Shown piece by piece: positions 53,587 to 64,000 of a DNA stretch of 64,000 nt (its first letter is position 1; each line of letters opens with the position of its first letter). The notes under the pieces were generated by a model that saw only the letters and a list, made by a program, of their open reading frames with translations, ran no database searches and had not been told where the DNA came from. The position numbers were made by a program, and so were the translations under genes. Source of the stretch: Orobanche coerulescens (taxonomy: Eukaryota > Streptophyta > Magnoliopsida > Lamiales > Orobanchaceae); the NCBI GenBank assembly GCA_033398695.1, contig CM065801.1, forward strand, positions 7,998,001 through 8,062,000, read 5' to 3'.

Positions 53587-55486
53587 TTGGTAGAGGGACG
53601 GGCCAGGATCGCGGGCCTTGAGAGGGGACGTGGCGCAGCCGGTGGGGCGGCCATGTCCGATCACTCGGGAATTGATTCGGCGATGCCCTCTTTGTCGAAC
53701 AGTGTTCCCCCTAGTTCCGGAGGTCAGCAGGACCAGTCTCCTAGCTCCGGTAATGCACATGAGAATGTTGGAGTGGCCAACATTTTGCAGCAAGTAGCGA
53801 ACCAGATGACGCTACTGACTCAGGCCGTCCTAGTCGGCCAAGCTAATGCCAACCCAGTCCCGCCTACTGGATCCGGCAATGATAAGTTGCTTCAGGACGT
53901 GATTCGTATGCGTCCTCCACAGTTTGATGGTGCTTCCGACCCTTCCGGTTGGGAGAATTGGGTATTTGAGGCTGCTAATTGTTCCGAGGAGAGGAAAGTA
54001 CCCATTGCCCAGTACTTCCTCGCCAAGGAGGCAGCAACGTGGTGGCAAGCGGTGAAACCGCGTGACCGGGCAGCCACGTGGGCAGAGTTTCGGGATCTGA
54101 TGGAAGATGAATTTTGTCCATGGCCAGTGAAAGAGGGGAGGATCCGAGCCTTCTTTGAGGCTAAGCCCCAAGATGTTCCTATATCTCAAGCTATCAAAAA
54201 CTACAATCAACAGCTGCATTATGTGAGAAACCAAGTCCGAGATGAGCTTGATAAGATCCGCCACTTTGATATGCGGATGAAACCGAGGGTGCGCCACTAC
54301 ATGGCTGGTCTGGGGTGCACGACTTTAAAAGAGTACCAGAACAAAGCGATGGCTTACGAGATGTCGTTTTCTGCGACAGAGACGGCAACTGAAAGAAAGA
54401 AGCAGAAGACCTCCGGTCAGTTTTCGGGAGGCAAGTCAGGAGGGTATCCGAAGGCTCAGTCTGGTTCGCGAGTCTTCGGGAATCAGTCGCCATCAGTTGG
54501 TCGAGGAAACGATTCTAGGTCTGCTCCTGCTAGTTCCGTTCGTGGTCCTACATGCTTCAACTGTAGTCGTCCGGGCCACATGATGAGTGAGTGTGATAGG
54601 CCTCCGATTTAGTGTCTTGCTTGTGGTCGGATGGGCCATCATGCTAAGTTTTGTACGGATGCAGCTCGAGCTCCAGTTACTCAGATATCAGCCCCAGCTG
54701 CGGGAGAGCCGAGTGTGAATCAGGCACCGACAGTTCCTCAGCCACAGCAGAGTTTTGGTAGAGGTCGAGGACGTGGACAGCCTTCTAGAGGGGGAGCTTC
54801 TAGTGCGGGGTCTGTTCCGCCCCATGTGTATGAGATGAGGCGAGCCGGAGATCCCGACGCGACGGTGGCTACAGGTACCGTCCACATCCTTGATCATCCT
54901 GTTTCCGTATTGTTCGATTCTGGTGCTACGCATTCTTTTATATCTGTGGATTGTGTGCGTCGTCTGCATGTTGATTGCCTTGTTGCTTGTGAGCCTTTTG
55001 TTGTTAAACTTCCTAGCGCGGATAGCATCGTGGGGGACCGTGAGATTAGAGATTTTTCTGTGAGTATCGCGGGGAGGGATTGGCCTTCTAATCTGATCGC
55101 GGTAGATATTAGAGATGAGGATTTGATTCTGGGTGAGGATTGGCTGGACCGTCATGGGGCGATCATGAATTATAGAACGAGGACGGTTTCGATGTTAGCC
55201 TCTGACGGTACCGAGCATTCTTTTATGGGGCGTAAGCGGAGTAGCCAGAGACTTCTGATCAGCGCCTTGAAGGCGGTGAGACTTCTTCGAGGAGGTTGCA
55301 CGGGCTATTGGTGTTACGCTTTGAGATCATAAGAAGGGGGAGTCGAGCTCTCGTCTATTCCGGTAGTGTGTGAGTACCCTGATGTTTTCCCAGACGAGTT
55401 GTCGGGTTTGCTGCCGGACCGAGAAGTTGAGTTTACCGTCGATTTAGAGCCGGGTGCAGCACCGATCTCTAAGATGCCATACCGTA
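53587..55486 (+). pseudogene. Element A gag-protease-RT polyprotein, truncated by element B
   Basis: One continuous frame holds: gag core (PPQFDGASDPSGWENW, then TWWQAVKPRDRAATW and MRMKPRVRHYMAGL), zinc knuckle CFNCSRPGHMMSEC, second knuckle CLACGRMGHHAKFC, aspartic protease LFDSGATHSF with LILGEDWLDRHGA, and the start of reverse transcriptase up to KMPYRM. Two in-frame stops interrupt it: TAG at 54610-54612, between the knuckles, and TAA at 55330-55332. The equivalent of element B's start ATG is altered (ATCTTGGTAGAGG); the first in-frame ATG is 53653. The frame ends where the LTR of element B begins, so RT, RNase H, integrase and chromodomain of A must lie beyond the window. Confidence 0.88.
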
Positions 55487-55991
55487 TGCGTAATATCCGT
55501 GTTTTCTATTTTCGGTAATTTCTATTTTTGGTGTATGTTCGTTTCGGACAACTCGCTTAGCACTGTTTTGGAATTCTGAATCTATTTTGTTCTTGGAGTT
55601 TTCCGTCTGGTCGAGTTTCGAGGATGTTTTTGCATAATTTCATTTTGAATTATACCTTGCCGCATGTGCGTTCGATTCTCGTAAAACTTGTTCGTTTCCG
55701 TTGTTTCTCGACTCGTATAAGTTTGTATGGTTGAGTTGGTCGTGTTGGAACTTTCGGTTTGTTAATCCGACGTCGTATCGTGAATTCCGGATGTTTGGGG
55801 TCATTTTTATAATTCTGATTTATTTTGGGCATTGTGGTTGTTATTCGTTTATCCTGACCTCCGGACTGTCGGAGCCACGTGTTGATTATGGCAATCATCC
55901 CATCAGTAGGAAATCTTCGTATACTCGTTAAGTATCTATTCTATCCGGTTGTCGTTGAGCTTTATTTTCTCACAACTGATGTCTGTAGCAG

Positions 55992-56306
55992 GTTACGGCC
56001 GTAAACCCTCATGTTACGGCCGTAATGTTCGAGAGATACGGCCGTAAGTCCTTCACCGTACGGCCGTAAGCCAGCTTCGTTTTTTTTCCCTGCATGAGAC
56101 TCCAGTAGCAACTTACGGGCGTATAATGTACCGATTACGGCCGTAAGAAATGTTACGGCCGTATCTCTTAGATCATACGGCCGTAAGTGCGCTTCGTCGG
56201 TTTTGCCCAGACCTATCCGTAGAACTTGTTACGGCCGTAAATGCATGTAATTACGGCCGTAATATCCACTAGTTACGGCCGTATGAATGAGGTGTTACGG
56301 CCGTAA
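55992..56306 (+). repeat. Array of about twelve TTACGGCCGTAA palindromes
   Basis: Perfect 12-bp palindromes (variants ATACGGCCGTAAG, TTACGGGCGTATA) every 20-35 nt, at the position where the other LTRs carry TAGCGCACGCTA. Spacers keep the GACTCCAGTAGC text of the other families. The array ends 11 nt before the TATA box. Confidence 0.9.
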
Positions 56307-56316
56307 CACCGATCGG

Positions 56317-56324
56317 TTTATAAA
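56317..56324 (+). promoter_or_regulatory. TATA box of element B 5' LTR
   Basis: TTTATAAA followed by GCCGGCAG, right after the last palindrome; repeated in the 3' LTR at about 63319. Confidence 0.65.
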
Positions 56325-56939
56325 GCCGGCAGAGTCATTTTTCCCGTCATTTTCTCATTCCTCTTCTCTTCTTCGCGACGGGGCGACTTCCAAGGCAAGG
56401 GTTCGTCAGATTTTCATCCCACCACCGGTTGGAAAGTATAACTTAGCATCATATCATCACCACAACACCAAATCATCTATTGCTCGGCTTCGAATTAAGG
56501 TATTATCCCCTAGAACCCTAGTATGAATTTGGAGAGGGTTTGGTGGTGATCTTGTCTTTTAATCCGATTTAACCGATGTTGTTGTTAGATTTCGATAGTA
56601 TACTCGTGATTCTTGGTTCCCTTGTTATTGGATGGGATGAAATCCCGCTATTACACCGTTGACCAATTTCAACTCCCTATGCCCTTTTGATGTTCGATGA
56701 ATTGTCCCAACGGGTAGAACTAGGGCAATTTCTTCGTATTCGTATTGTTGAGATTGGTTGTATATCATTTTGTGTTAGGGACGAGTTTGGGAAGATTGTT
56801 CGGATCGGAACCTTTCCTTTCGCCGTTTTCTTCGCGTCGTGTCATCCAAGGCAAGTACATGTATTACATTCCGTTACGTGCATATGATTTTGATGCGAAT
56901 GATGTAAATGGTGTTATTGAACGAATGTGATTGTTTCTC

Positions 56940-57165
56940 TTCCACCTAGGGATGGCGTGTGGCCTGCGGGGGCCGATACTAATGGGTACGGCCATGGAAA
57001 TGGGTAGGGTGCGTGTGTTGATGTTCTTCCACAGGGACGGTTCGACCGGGACCTCTGGGGGCCGATACTAATGGGTACGGCCGCGAAGTGGTTTCTCACA
57101 CAGGGACGGTCCGCGGGACCTCCGGGGACCGATACTAATGGGTACGGTCGCGAGTCACCAAGCGT
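56940..57165 (+). repeat. Tandem block in element B 5' LTR
   Basis: Three units with CACAGGGACGGTCCG-like text, GGGACCTCCGGGG and CGATACTAATGGGTACGG. Confidence 0.75.
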
Positions 57166-57650
57166 GGATAATTGTGATGTGGAAAACTTGTTAATATCTT
57201 GTTTTGGTGTTAATGTGATATTCGAATTTGACTTTCAAAATGATTTTTATAACGATATATTTGAGATGAATCGTTAATGTATATAAAGTTGAGTAATAAT
57301 GTACTTGCAATAGCTATTCGAATGCTAAACCCTTAAATGGGAAATGCGTCTTATGCATTTCAGTCTTGGTCAGTGAGGAGGTGCACGGGATGCGCATGCG
57401 AAGGATGGGTTGGCATGATGATGTGGCTCGAGTCTGCATTTTTCTATTTTGTCATTGCATGTGTTGAGTACTGGAGATAGATTGTTTATTCTTAAACATG
57501 GTTTAAGTCCCCTGCGTGGGCAATGATTTGGTATTTAACTTATGTCTCATGTACTCCGTTAAAATGTTTTGGCCGAGGCCACGGCCTTATTTATTTTTTG
57601 GATGCATCTTTTGAGTTATCATTGTGGTTCATGTGTCGTGAGTTAGCCTG

Positions 57651-57672
57651 GTAGACCTCACGAGGGTTCTAC
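57651..57672 (+). promoter_or_regulatory. LTR-terminal hairpin (element B)
   Basis: GTAGACCTC / GAGGGTTCTAC with a two-base bulge. Outer pairs GTAGA/TCTAC are changed on both sides relative to GTGGG/CCCAC in the LARD copies. Confidence 0.6.
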
Positions 57673-57713
57673 GGCGTGTAATGTCCCATTTGTGAATTGG
57701 GATGTTACAATTA

Positions 57714-57726
57714 TGGTATCAGAGCT
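57714..57726 (+). promoter_or_regulatory. Primer-binding site of element B
   Basis: TGGTATCAGAGCT, initiator Met tRNA type, 4 nt after the LTR end. Confidence 0.9.
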
Positions 57727-57840
57727 TAGGTTTTGAATACCTAGGCTGTCGGTGAAATTTGGGTCTGTCAGTTGCATCATTAGAGTCAGTTGTTGAGCCT
57801 AATATCATCGTGCTACCGTCCTTTCGTGCGACCCGTGGCT

Positions 57841-57960
57841 GTAAGTCTCCTCGAACTCTTATATCTCTGTAATTCGTTTTCTTGCGCTGTTCGGAATCGT
57901 GACTTGTGTTACCAACTTTGTGAATTGTGCTGATCTTGTTCTTTTCTTATTTTCCTTCAG
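57841..57960 (+). other. Probable leader intron of element B
   Basis: GGCT|GTAAGT to TTTTCCTTCAG, 120 bp; the acceptor is one base before the gag ATG at 57962. Confidence 0.5.
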
Positions 57961-57961
57961 T

Positions 57962-60900
57962 ATGTTGAGAGGTCGTGGTAGACCGGCTAGGGGACGCGGC
58001 CGAGGCCGTGGTCGTGGTGCCGATAATGAGGAGGGCTCACTTTCCCAGTCCTCTGCGGACTCAGCCTCACTCAGTGCCGTCGGGTAATAATGCCGACGCC
58101 GGGGCTACTGCCGTACTACAGCAGTTGGTAGCCCAACTTACTCAGATAGCTCAGGGTGGACGCCAGAATCCGCCCCCGACACCGGAGGAGGAGGCTAGTA
58201 AGTGGCTTCAGACGGTGACTAAGATGCACCCACCTCGTTTCTCCGGATCTTCTGACTCCCTCGGTTGGGAGAATTGGCTCTTTCAGTTGTCCAGGACCTT
58301 TGATGCCGTAGCTTGTCCTGAAGACAGGAGGGTACATATTGCCCAGTACCTCCTGGATAAGGAAGCTGCGGAATGGTGGGAGGCCGTTGCACCCAGAGAC
58401 CGTCGGGCCACTTGGGATGAGTTCAGGGCTGCTATGGAGGCAGAATATTGTCCGCCCGATCAAGGAGCGCAGAATTGTGGAGTTCTTCACCGCTACACCT
58501 CGGGATGTGCCTATTTCTCGTGCCATCATTTCTTACAATCGATTGGGTTTCGTGAGGGACCAAGTGAGAACGGAGGCCGATAAAATCCGTTACTTCAATA
58601 TGCGCATGAAGCCGCATATTAGACAGAGTATGGCGCCGCTCATGTGTGCCACTTTGAAGGAATACCAAGATCGCTGCGCGATCGAGATGGTATCCGGAAT
58701 CGAGTCGGTTTCGGAAGCTAAGAAGCGAAGACTACCGTGGGTTCTCGGCCGGAAAAGGTGGTCGGGTTTTCGAGGTCTCGTTACGCTCCTACACCGGGAG
58801 GAGGCCATTTCATCGGGCGGTGGATCTCGTGGTAACTGCTCGATCCGATCTGTTGCACCTAGCGGGAGAGTCTGCTTAATTGCGATCGGCCGAGCACGTT
58901 GTGAAGGATTGCCCACTTCCGTTAGTTACTTGCTTCACTTGCGGACAGGCCAAGACATCGGCGGCTCATTGTGAGAGGGCCACCGTGGCCGCTAATCGAG
59001 AGGATCACAGTTCTGGCTACTCATGTTCCGCACGGTTCGAGTCGTGGTAGAGGTCGGAGTCACGGATCGCCGCGCAGCGCCGAGTTCGAGCTCAATCCAT
59101 CCCCGATTATATCGATGAGGCGCACGGAGGAGGCAGACATTCCGGTGGCGTCGGTACCACTCAGATCCTTTCTCATCCAGTTTCGGTGCTTTTGATTCGG
59201 GTGCGACCCATTCCTTTATAGCTTCGGATTGTGTGAGTCGTATTGGTTTTGACCGCTTGTTTGAGTGTGAGCCGTTTGTAGTGGGTACGCCCGGTGGGGA
59301 TCGTATGGTTGGGGACCGGGAAGTTAGGGATTGCCCGGTGAGGATCGGGAGCCGGGATTGGCCCTCGAATCTCATTGTTATAGACCTTAAGGGTGAGGAT
59401 ATGATCCTCGGGGACGATTGGTTGGATCGTCATGGTGCTATCATGAACTATCGGACTCGTACCATCACGATAGTTGCCGAGGACGGCACCGAGCATACTC
59501 TCGTACCGTATGGCCGTAGATCGGAGTGTGATTAGCGCATTGAAGGCGATGAAACTTTTGAACCAAGGTTGTGTTGGCTCTTGGTGTTTCGCTCTGCGAG
59601 GCGGAAGATGGTGGGGTTGACATACGTCGATTCCGGTCGTTAGCGAGTATTAGATGTATTTCGGATGACTTGCGGGATTACCACCACAACGAGAGGTGGA
59701 GTTTCCTATTGACCTTGAGCCGAATGCGGCCCCTATTTCTCGAGCACCGTGGTATGGCACCGTCGGAGATGCTAGAGTTGAAGAATCGATTGGGAGAGTT
59801 GTTAGATAAGGGGTATATTCGACCGAGCGCATCGCCTTGGGGTGCGCTGTACTTTTGTTAAGAAGAAGGATGGATCGCTTCGTTTATGCATCGACTATCG
59901 AGAATTAAACAAGCTAACCATCAAAAATAAATACCCTTTGCCCGGGATTGACGATTTGTTTGATCGGCTTCGAGGCGGCAGTCTTTCGAAGATTGATTTG
60001 CGATCGGGCTACTACCGATTGAGGATTCGGGACGTCGATATTCAAAGTCGCCTTTCGGACGAGATATGGCCATTACGAGTTTGTGGTTATGCCTTTCGGG
60101 CTAACTAATGCCCCAGCAGTGTTCATGCGGTTGATGAACAAAGTTTTTATTGAGTATCTGGACAAATTCGTAGTCGTTTTTATCGACGATATCCTTATCT
60201 ATTCACGGAGTCGGGAGGAGCACGCCTTACATCTCCGGATTGTTTTAGACACTTTGAGGGCTGAGCGGTTGTGCGCGAAGTTCTCTAAGTGTGAGTTTGG
60301 CTTGAGGAAGTGACGTTCCTCGGGCATGTGATTTCAGCAGAGGAGTTCGGGTAGATCCGCGAAGATAGAGGCGGTGATGGCTTGGGAGCCGCCTAAGAAT
60401 GTGAAGGAGGTGAGGAGTTTTCTGGTCTTGCCGGCTATTACCGTAGATTCGTGGAGGGATTTTCTAAGATCGCTAGACCACTCACTCGGTTGCTCCAGAA
60501 AACTCGAAGTTCGAGTGGGTGCAGACAGCGGGGCAGTCTTGACGAGTTAAAGAGACGTTTGACTACCGCACCGTGTTAGCGTTGCCTCGGGGAACGAGGA
60601 TTTCGTAGTGTCGGTGATGCTTCGGGCCTTGGTCTAGGATGTGTTTTGATGCGAGAGACAGAGTGATTGCGTATGCGTCCCTTGATTGAAACCTTATGAG
60701 GTGAATTACCCCACACACGATTTGGAGTTAGGCTGCGGTCGTTTTCGCCTTGAAGATCCGGAGACATTATCTCTATGGGTCGTCGTGTAAGATTTTTACG
60801 AGATCACAAGAGTTTGAAGTATATCTTGATCGAAAGAGTTAAATATGAGACAGCGTAGGTGGTTGGAGCTAATTAAAGATTACGACCTCGAGATACTTTA

Positions 60901-62476
60901 CCATCCGGTAGGGCTAACGTAGTGGTGATGCATTGAGCCGTAAGCCGATAACGTTACGTATGTTAGAGGTACTTACACCACGAGTAGTATCCATGGGATC
61001 TTATTTGTCGAATATTGAGGTTTGGGTTCGGAGGATTCGGGGCGATTCGTGCATTAGAGATCACTTCGTCCTTGGTGATGATATCAAGGCGAAAGCAAGA
61101 TGATGATCCGTGTTTGGTCCGATTGAGGAGGATGTGAGGCGGAAAGCCCCTGGATTTGTGGTTCGGGATGATGGAGTTACGAGATTTCGCGGCGGACTAT
61201 GTGTACCGAATGATATTGAGTGAGACAGAAGATCTTGAGTGAAACTCATACCACACCTTACTCCATACATCCCGTACGAATAAAATGTACAAGGATGTGA
61301 GGAGCAACTCTTGGTGGAGTAATTTGAGGACGAGACGTTAGCGAGTTTGTGTCGAAGTGTTTGACCTGTCGGCGAGGTTAAGATCGAGCATCATCGACCG
61401 CGGGTTTTGCGACCACTTCCTATCCGGAGTGAAAATGGGAGGATATTTCTATGGATTTCATTACTAATATGCCTAGGACTCGGAATGGAATGAACATGAT
61501 TTGGGTTATTGTCGATCGTGACCAAATCGGCTCACTTTCAGGTATTAAGGACACTTGGGGCCGGAGAGACCGGCGCGAGTATTTATTGCAGAGGTCGTGA
61601 GATTGCATGGGACTCCTAAGAGTATTGTTTCGGATCGTGATGGCCGGTTCGTATCACATTTTTGGCAGGTTTCATCGAGCTTTGGGTGCGAGTTGAGACT
61701 CGGTACATCTTATCACCCTCGGGCGGCGGGCGATCGGAGCGGGACGATCCAGACGTTAGAGGATATGTTGAGAGCCCGTGCCCTAGAATGGAAGGATGAT
61801 TGGGAGTCGCACTTGCCGTTGATCGAGTTCACGTACAACAATAGTTGGCACGCCTCGATCAAAATGGCGCCATTTGAGGCGTTGTATGGGAGGAGGTGCG
61901 GATCGCCGTTGTGTTGGGACGATGCGTCCGAGCTGATTAATCTGGAGCCCGATATGGTAGTTGAGACGAGAGAGAAGATTACTCGATTCGTGATAGATTG
62001 TTAACGGCCCGAGTCGGCGAAGTCTTATGCCGACACGCGTCGCCGGTTGGAGTTTGAGGTGGGAGATCATGTTTTGCTTAAGGTGTCGCCGACACGGGAG
62101 TTACCGCTTCTAGGAAGGGTAAACTTAGTCCGAGGTTTATTGGGCCGTTTGAGATTTTAGAGAGAGTGGGAGAGCTTGCCTATCGGCTAGGCTTACCGTA
62201 GTCCCCGAGCCACGTTCATAACGTATTTCATGTTTCCCGGCTTAGGAGGTACGTATCGGACCCTAGCCATATTATCGATTTTGGAGAGATCGGGTGGGAC
62301 CCGACCTTACCATCGAGGAGAGGCCGATTCAGATTTTAGAGCGTCGGGTGAAGCAACTTCGTCATAAAACCATCCCTCTGGTTAAAGTTCAATGGTCGAG
62401 ACATGGGTCCGAGGAAGCCACATGGGAGACGGAGGAGAGTATGCAGTCGAGATACCCCGAGTTGTTCGCGTTGTAA
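57962..62476 (+). pseudogene. Element B gag-pol polyprotein with chromodomain, many frameshifts
   Basis: Full-length Tekay polyprotein order: Arg/Gly-rich N-terminus (MLRGRGRPARGRG), gag core (PPRFSGSSDSLGWENW; shifts near 58075 and 58455), a degraded zinc-knuckle region (about 58880-58975), protease (DSGATHSFIA, about 59193, through ILGDDWLDRHGA), RT ([16 protein letters not shown] at 59860; [10 protein letters not shown] near 60180), RNase H (about 60600-60900, shifted), integrase (IVSDRDGRFVSHFW near 61625; NNSWHASIKMAPFEALYGRR near 61850) and a C-terminal chromodomain (62294-62476, with VKVQWSRH and ATWETEE). There are at least ten frame breaks, mostly one-base gains or losses near CG, with few substitutions in conserved motifs. 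The element is either recently dead or damaged by consensus errors. Confidence 0.9.
62294..62476 (+). other. Chromodomain at the end of element B integrase
   Basis: A stretch of about 60 codons with RPIQILERRVKQLRHK, VKVQWSRHG and ATWETEESM, stop at 62474-62476. Chromodomains of this place and type guide chromovirus integration to heterochromatin marks; this one defines the element as a chromovirus. Confidence 0.85.
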
Positions 62477-62495
62477 GTTTCGGGACGAAACTTAT

Positions 62496-62511
62496 TTTTA
62501 GGGGGAGATAA
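62496..62511 (+). promoter_or_regulatory. Polypurine tract of element B
   Basis: TTTTAGGGGGAGATAA lies immediately before the 3' LTR, the plus-strand primer site. The AGTTTCGGGACGAAACTTA text before it is shared with the LARD copies. Confidence 0.85.
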
Positions 62512-64000
62512 TGTAATATCCGCGTTTTCTATTTTCTGTAATTTCTATTTTTGGTGTATGTTCGTTTGACAACTCGCTTAGCACTGTTTTGGAATTGAAT
62601 CTATTTTGTTCTTGGAGTTTTCCGTCTGGTCGAGTTTCGAGGATGTTTTTGCATAATTTCATTTTGAATTATACCTTGCCGCATGTGCGTTCGATTCTCG
62701 TAAAACTTGTTCGTTTAGTTGTTTCTCGACTCGTATAAGTTTGTATGGTTGAGTTGGTCGTGTTGGAACTTTCGGTTTGTTAATCCGACGTCGTATCGTG
62801 AATTAGGATGTTTGGGGTCATTTTTATAATTCGATTTATTTTGGGCATTGTGGTTGTTATTCGTTTATCGACCTCCGGTTGTCGAGCCACGTGTTGATTA
62901 TGGCAATCATCCTATCGGTAGGAAATCTTCGTATACTCGTTAAGTATCTATTCTATCCGGTTGTCGTTGAGCTTTATTTTCTCACAATCGATGTACAGAG
63001 TTACGGCCGTAAACCCTCATGTTACGGCCGTAATGTTCGAGAGATACGGCCGTAAGTCCTTCCCCGGACGGCCGTTAGGCAGCTTCGGTTTTCCGCCTGC
63101 ATGAGACTCCAGTAGCAACTTACGGGCGTATAATGTACCGATTACGGCCGTAAGAAATGTTACGGCCGTATCTCTTAGATCATACTAGTAAGTGCGCTTC
63201 GTCGGTTTGCCCGGACCTATCCGTAGAACTTGTTACGCCGTAAATGCATGTAATTACGGCCGTAATATCCACTAGTTACGACCGTATGAATGAGGTGTTA
63301 CGGCGTAACACCGATCGGTTTATAAACCGGCAGAGTCATTTTTTCCGTCATTTTCTCATTCCTCTTCTCTTCTTCGCGATGGGGCGACTTCCAAGGCAAG
63401 GGTTTCGATTTTCATCCCAACACCGGTTGGAAAGTATAACTTAGCATCATATCATCACCACAACACCAAATCATCTATTGCTCGGCTTCGAATCAAGGTA
63501 TTATCCCCTAGAACCCTAGTATGAATTTGGAGAGGGTTTGGTGGTGATCTTGTCTTTTAATCCGATTTAACCGATGTTGTTGTTAGATTTCGATAGTATA
63601 CTTGTGATTCTTGGTTCCCTTGTTATTGGATGGGATGAAATCCCGCTATTACACCGTTGACCAATTTCAACTCCCTATGCCCTTTTGATGTTCGATGAAT
63701 TGTCCCAACGGGTAGAACTAGGACGAATTTCTTCGTATTCGTATTGTTGAGATTGGTTGTATATCATTTTGTGTTAGGGACGAGTTTGGGAAGATTGTTC
63801 GGATCGGAACCTTTCCTTTCGCCCTTCTTCGCGTCGTGTCATCCAAGGCAAGTACATGTATTACATTCCGTTACGTGCATATGATTTTGATGCGAATGAT
63901 GTAAATGGTGTTATTGAACGAATGTGATTGTTTCTCTTCCACCTGGGGATGGCGTGTGGCCTCAGGGGCCGATACTAATGGGTACGGCCATGGAAATGGG
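62512..64000 (+). mobile_element. Element B 3' LTR (3'-truncated by window)
   Basis: Same sequence as 55487 to about 57000. Substitutions are very few, but many one- to three-base losses occur at C/G-rich sites (for example CGG, CTG, CCG missing). Palindrome array 63000-63310, TATA box near 63319. The last 0.7 kb and the target duplication lie outside the window. Confidence 0.9.

Larger units (their letters stand above)
55487..57709 (+). mobile_element. Element B 5' LTR (Tekay/Del chromovirus)
   Basis: 2,223 bp, beginning TGCGTAATATCCG (the 3' LTR has TGTAATATCCGCG) and ending GGATGTTACA. Features: TTACGGCCGTAA array 55992-56306, TATA box 56317-56324, CGAATTAAGGTATTATC near 56495, ATCCAAGGCAAGTAC near 56847, tandem block 56940-57165, GCTAAACCCTTAAATGGG plus GCATTTCAG at 57322-57363, hairpin 57651-57672. 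It lies inside the RT region of element A. Confidence 0.88.

Overview
This is flowering-plant nuclear DNA, probably from a eudicot (low confidence on the rank). The window is about two thirds transposable element. It holds one clearly recognisable host gene: a seven-exon receptor-like cytoplasmic kinase on the minus strand at 42349-45185. The plant assignment rests on that gene, on Ty3/gypsy chromoviruses of Tekay/Del type with an initiator-Met-tRNA primer site and a chromodomain, on a MULE transposase with a SWIM finger, on a DUF1985-Ulp1 gene, and on Stowaway-like and hAT-like MITEs. A 500-base run of N (13501-14000) marks a scaffold gap. No tRNA, rRNA, CRISPR or bacterial-type gene was seen.

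Layout. 1-11290: a tandem LTR-internal-LTR-internal-LTR array of a coding-free Tekay derivative (LARD-like; 3.66 kb LTR, 2.4 kb internal). 11291-12958: a minus-strand fragment of a related LTR. 14010-15324: two MITEs. 16063-20877: a solo LTR split by a second solo LTR, each with a perfect 5-bp target duplication. 20878-24000: AT-rich DNA. 24000-36100: a large MULE-type element with a broken transposase gene (plus strand), a small two-exon gene present twice (minus), about eight copies of a 412-bp tandem unit, and a five-exon DUF1985-Ulp1 peptidase gene (minus). Its four main non-coding segments are filled with a CACGATCGTG palindrome. 36100-42300: AT-rich DNA with a MITE and an unusual dimeric SINE. 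42349-45185: the kinase gene. 46194-51302: an hAT-like MITE, three Stowaway-like MITEs and a Copia-like solo LTR. 51307-55486: the 5' part of Tekay element A. 55487-64000: a nearly complete Tekay element B inserted into the reverse-transcriptase region of A; the 3' LTR of B runs off the window.

Common theme. The chromovirus LTRs differ in sequence but share one layout: an array of CG-rich palindromes (TAGCGCACGCTA or TTACGGCCGTAA), a TATA box where one is visible, AAGGTAA and AGGCAAGTA splice-like sites, a tandem GGTCCGACGGG-type block, a CTAAC-plus-hairpin-plus-TTTCAG acceptor-like site, and a 9-10 bp hairpin with compensatory changes just before the LTR end. The MULE independently carries its own palindrome (CACGATCGTG) in all its non-coding parts, next to a DUF1985-Ulp1 protein. 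I regard that pairing as the best candidate for an undescribed system, possibly self-recognition or anti-silencing. Many reading frames in the elements are broken by one-base indels at CG and CNG sites, so part of the apparent decay may be consensus error.
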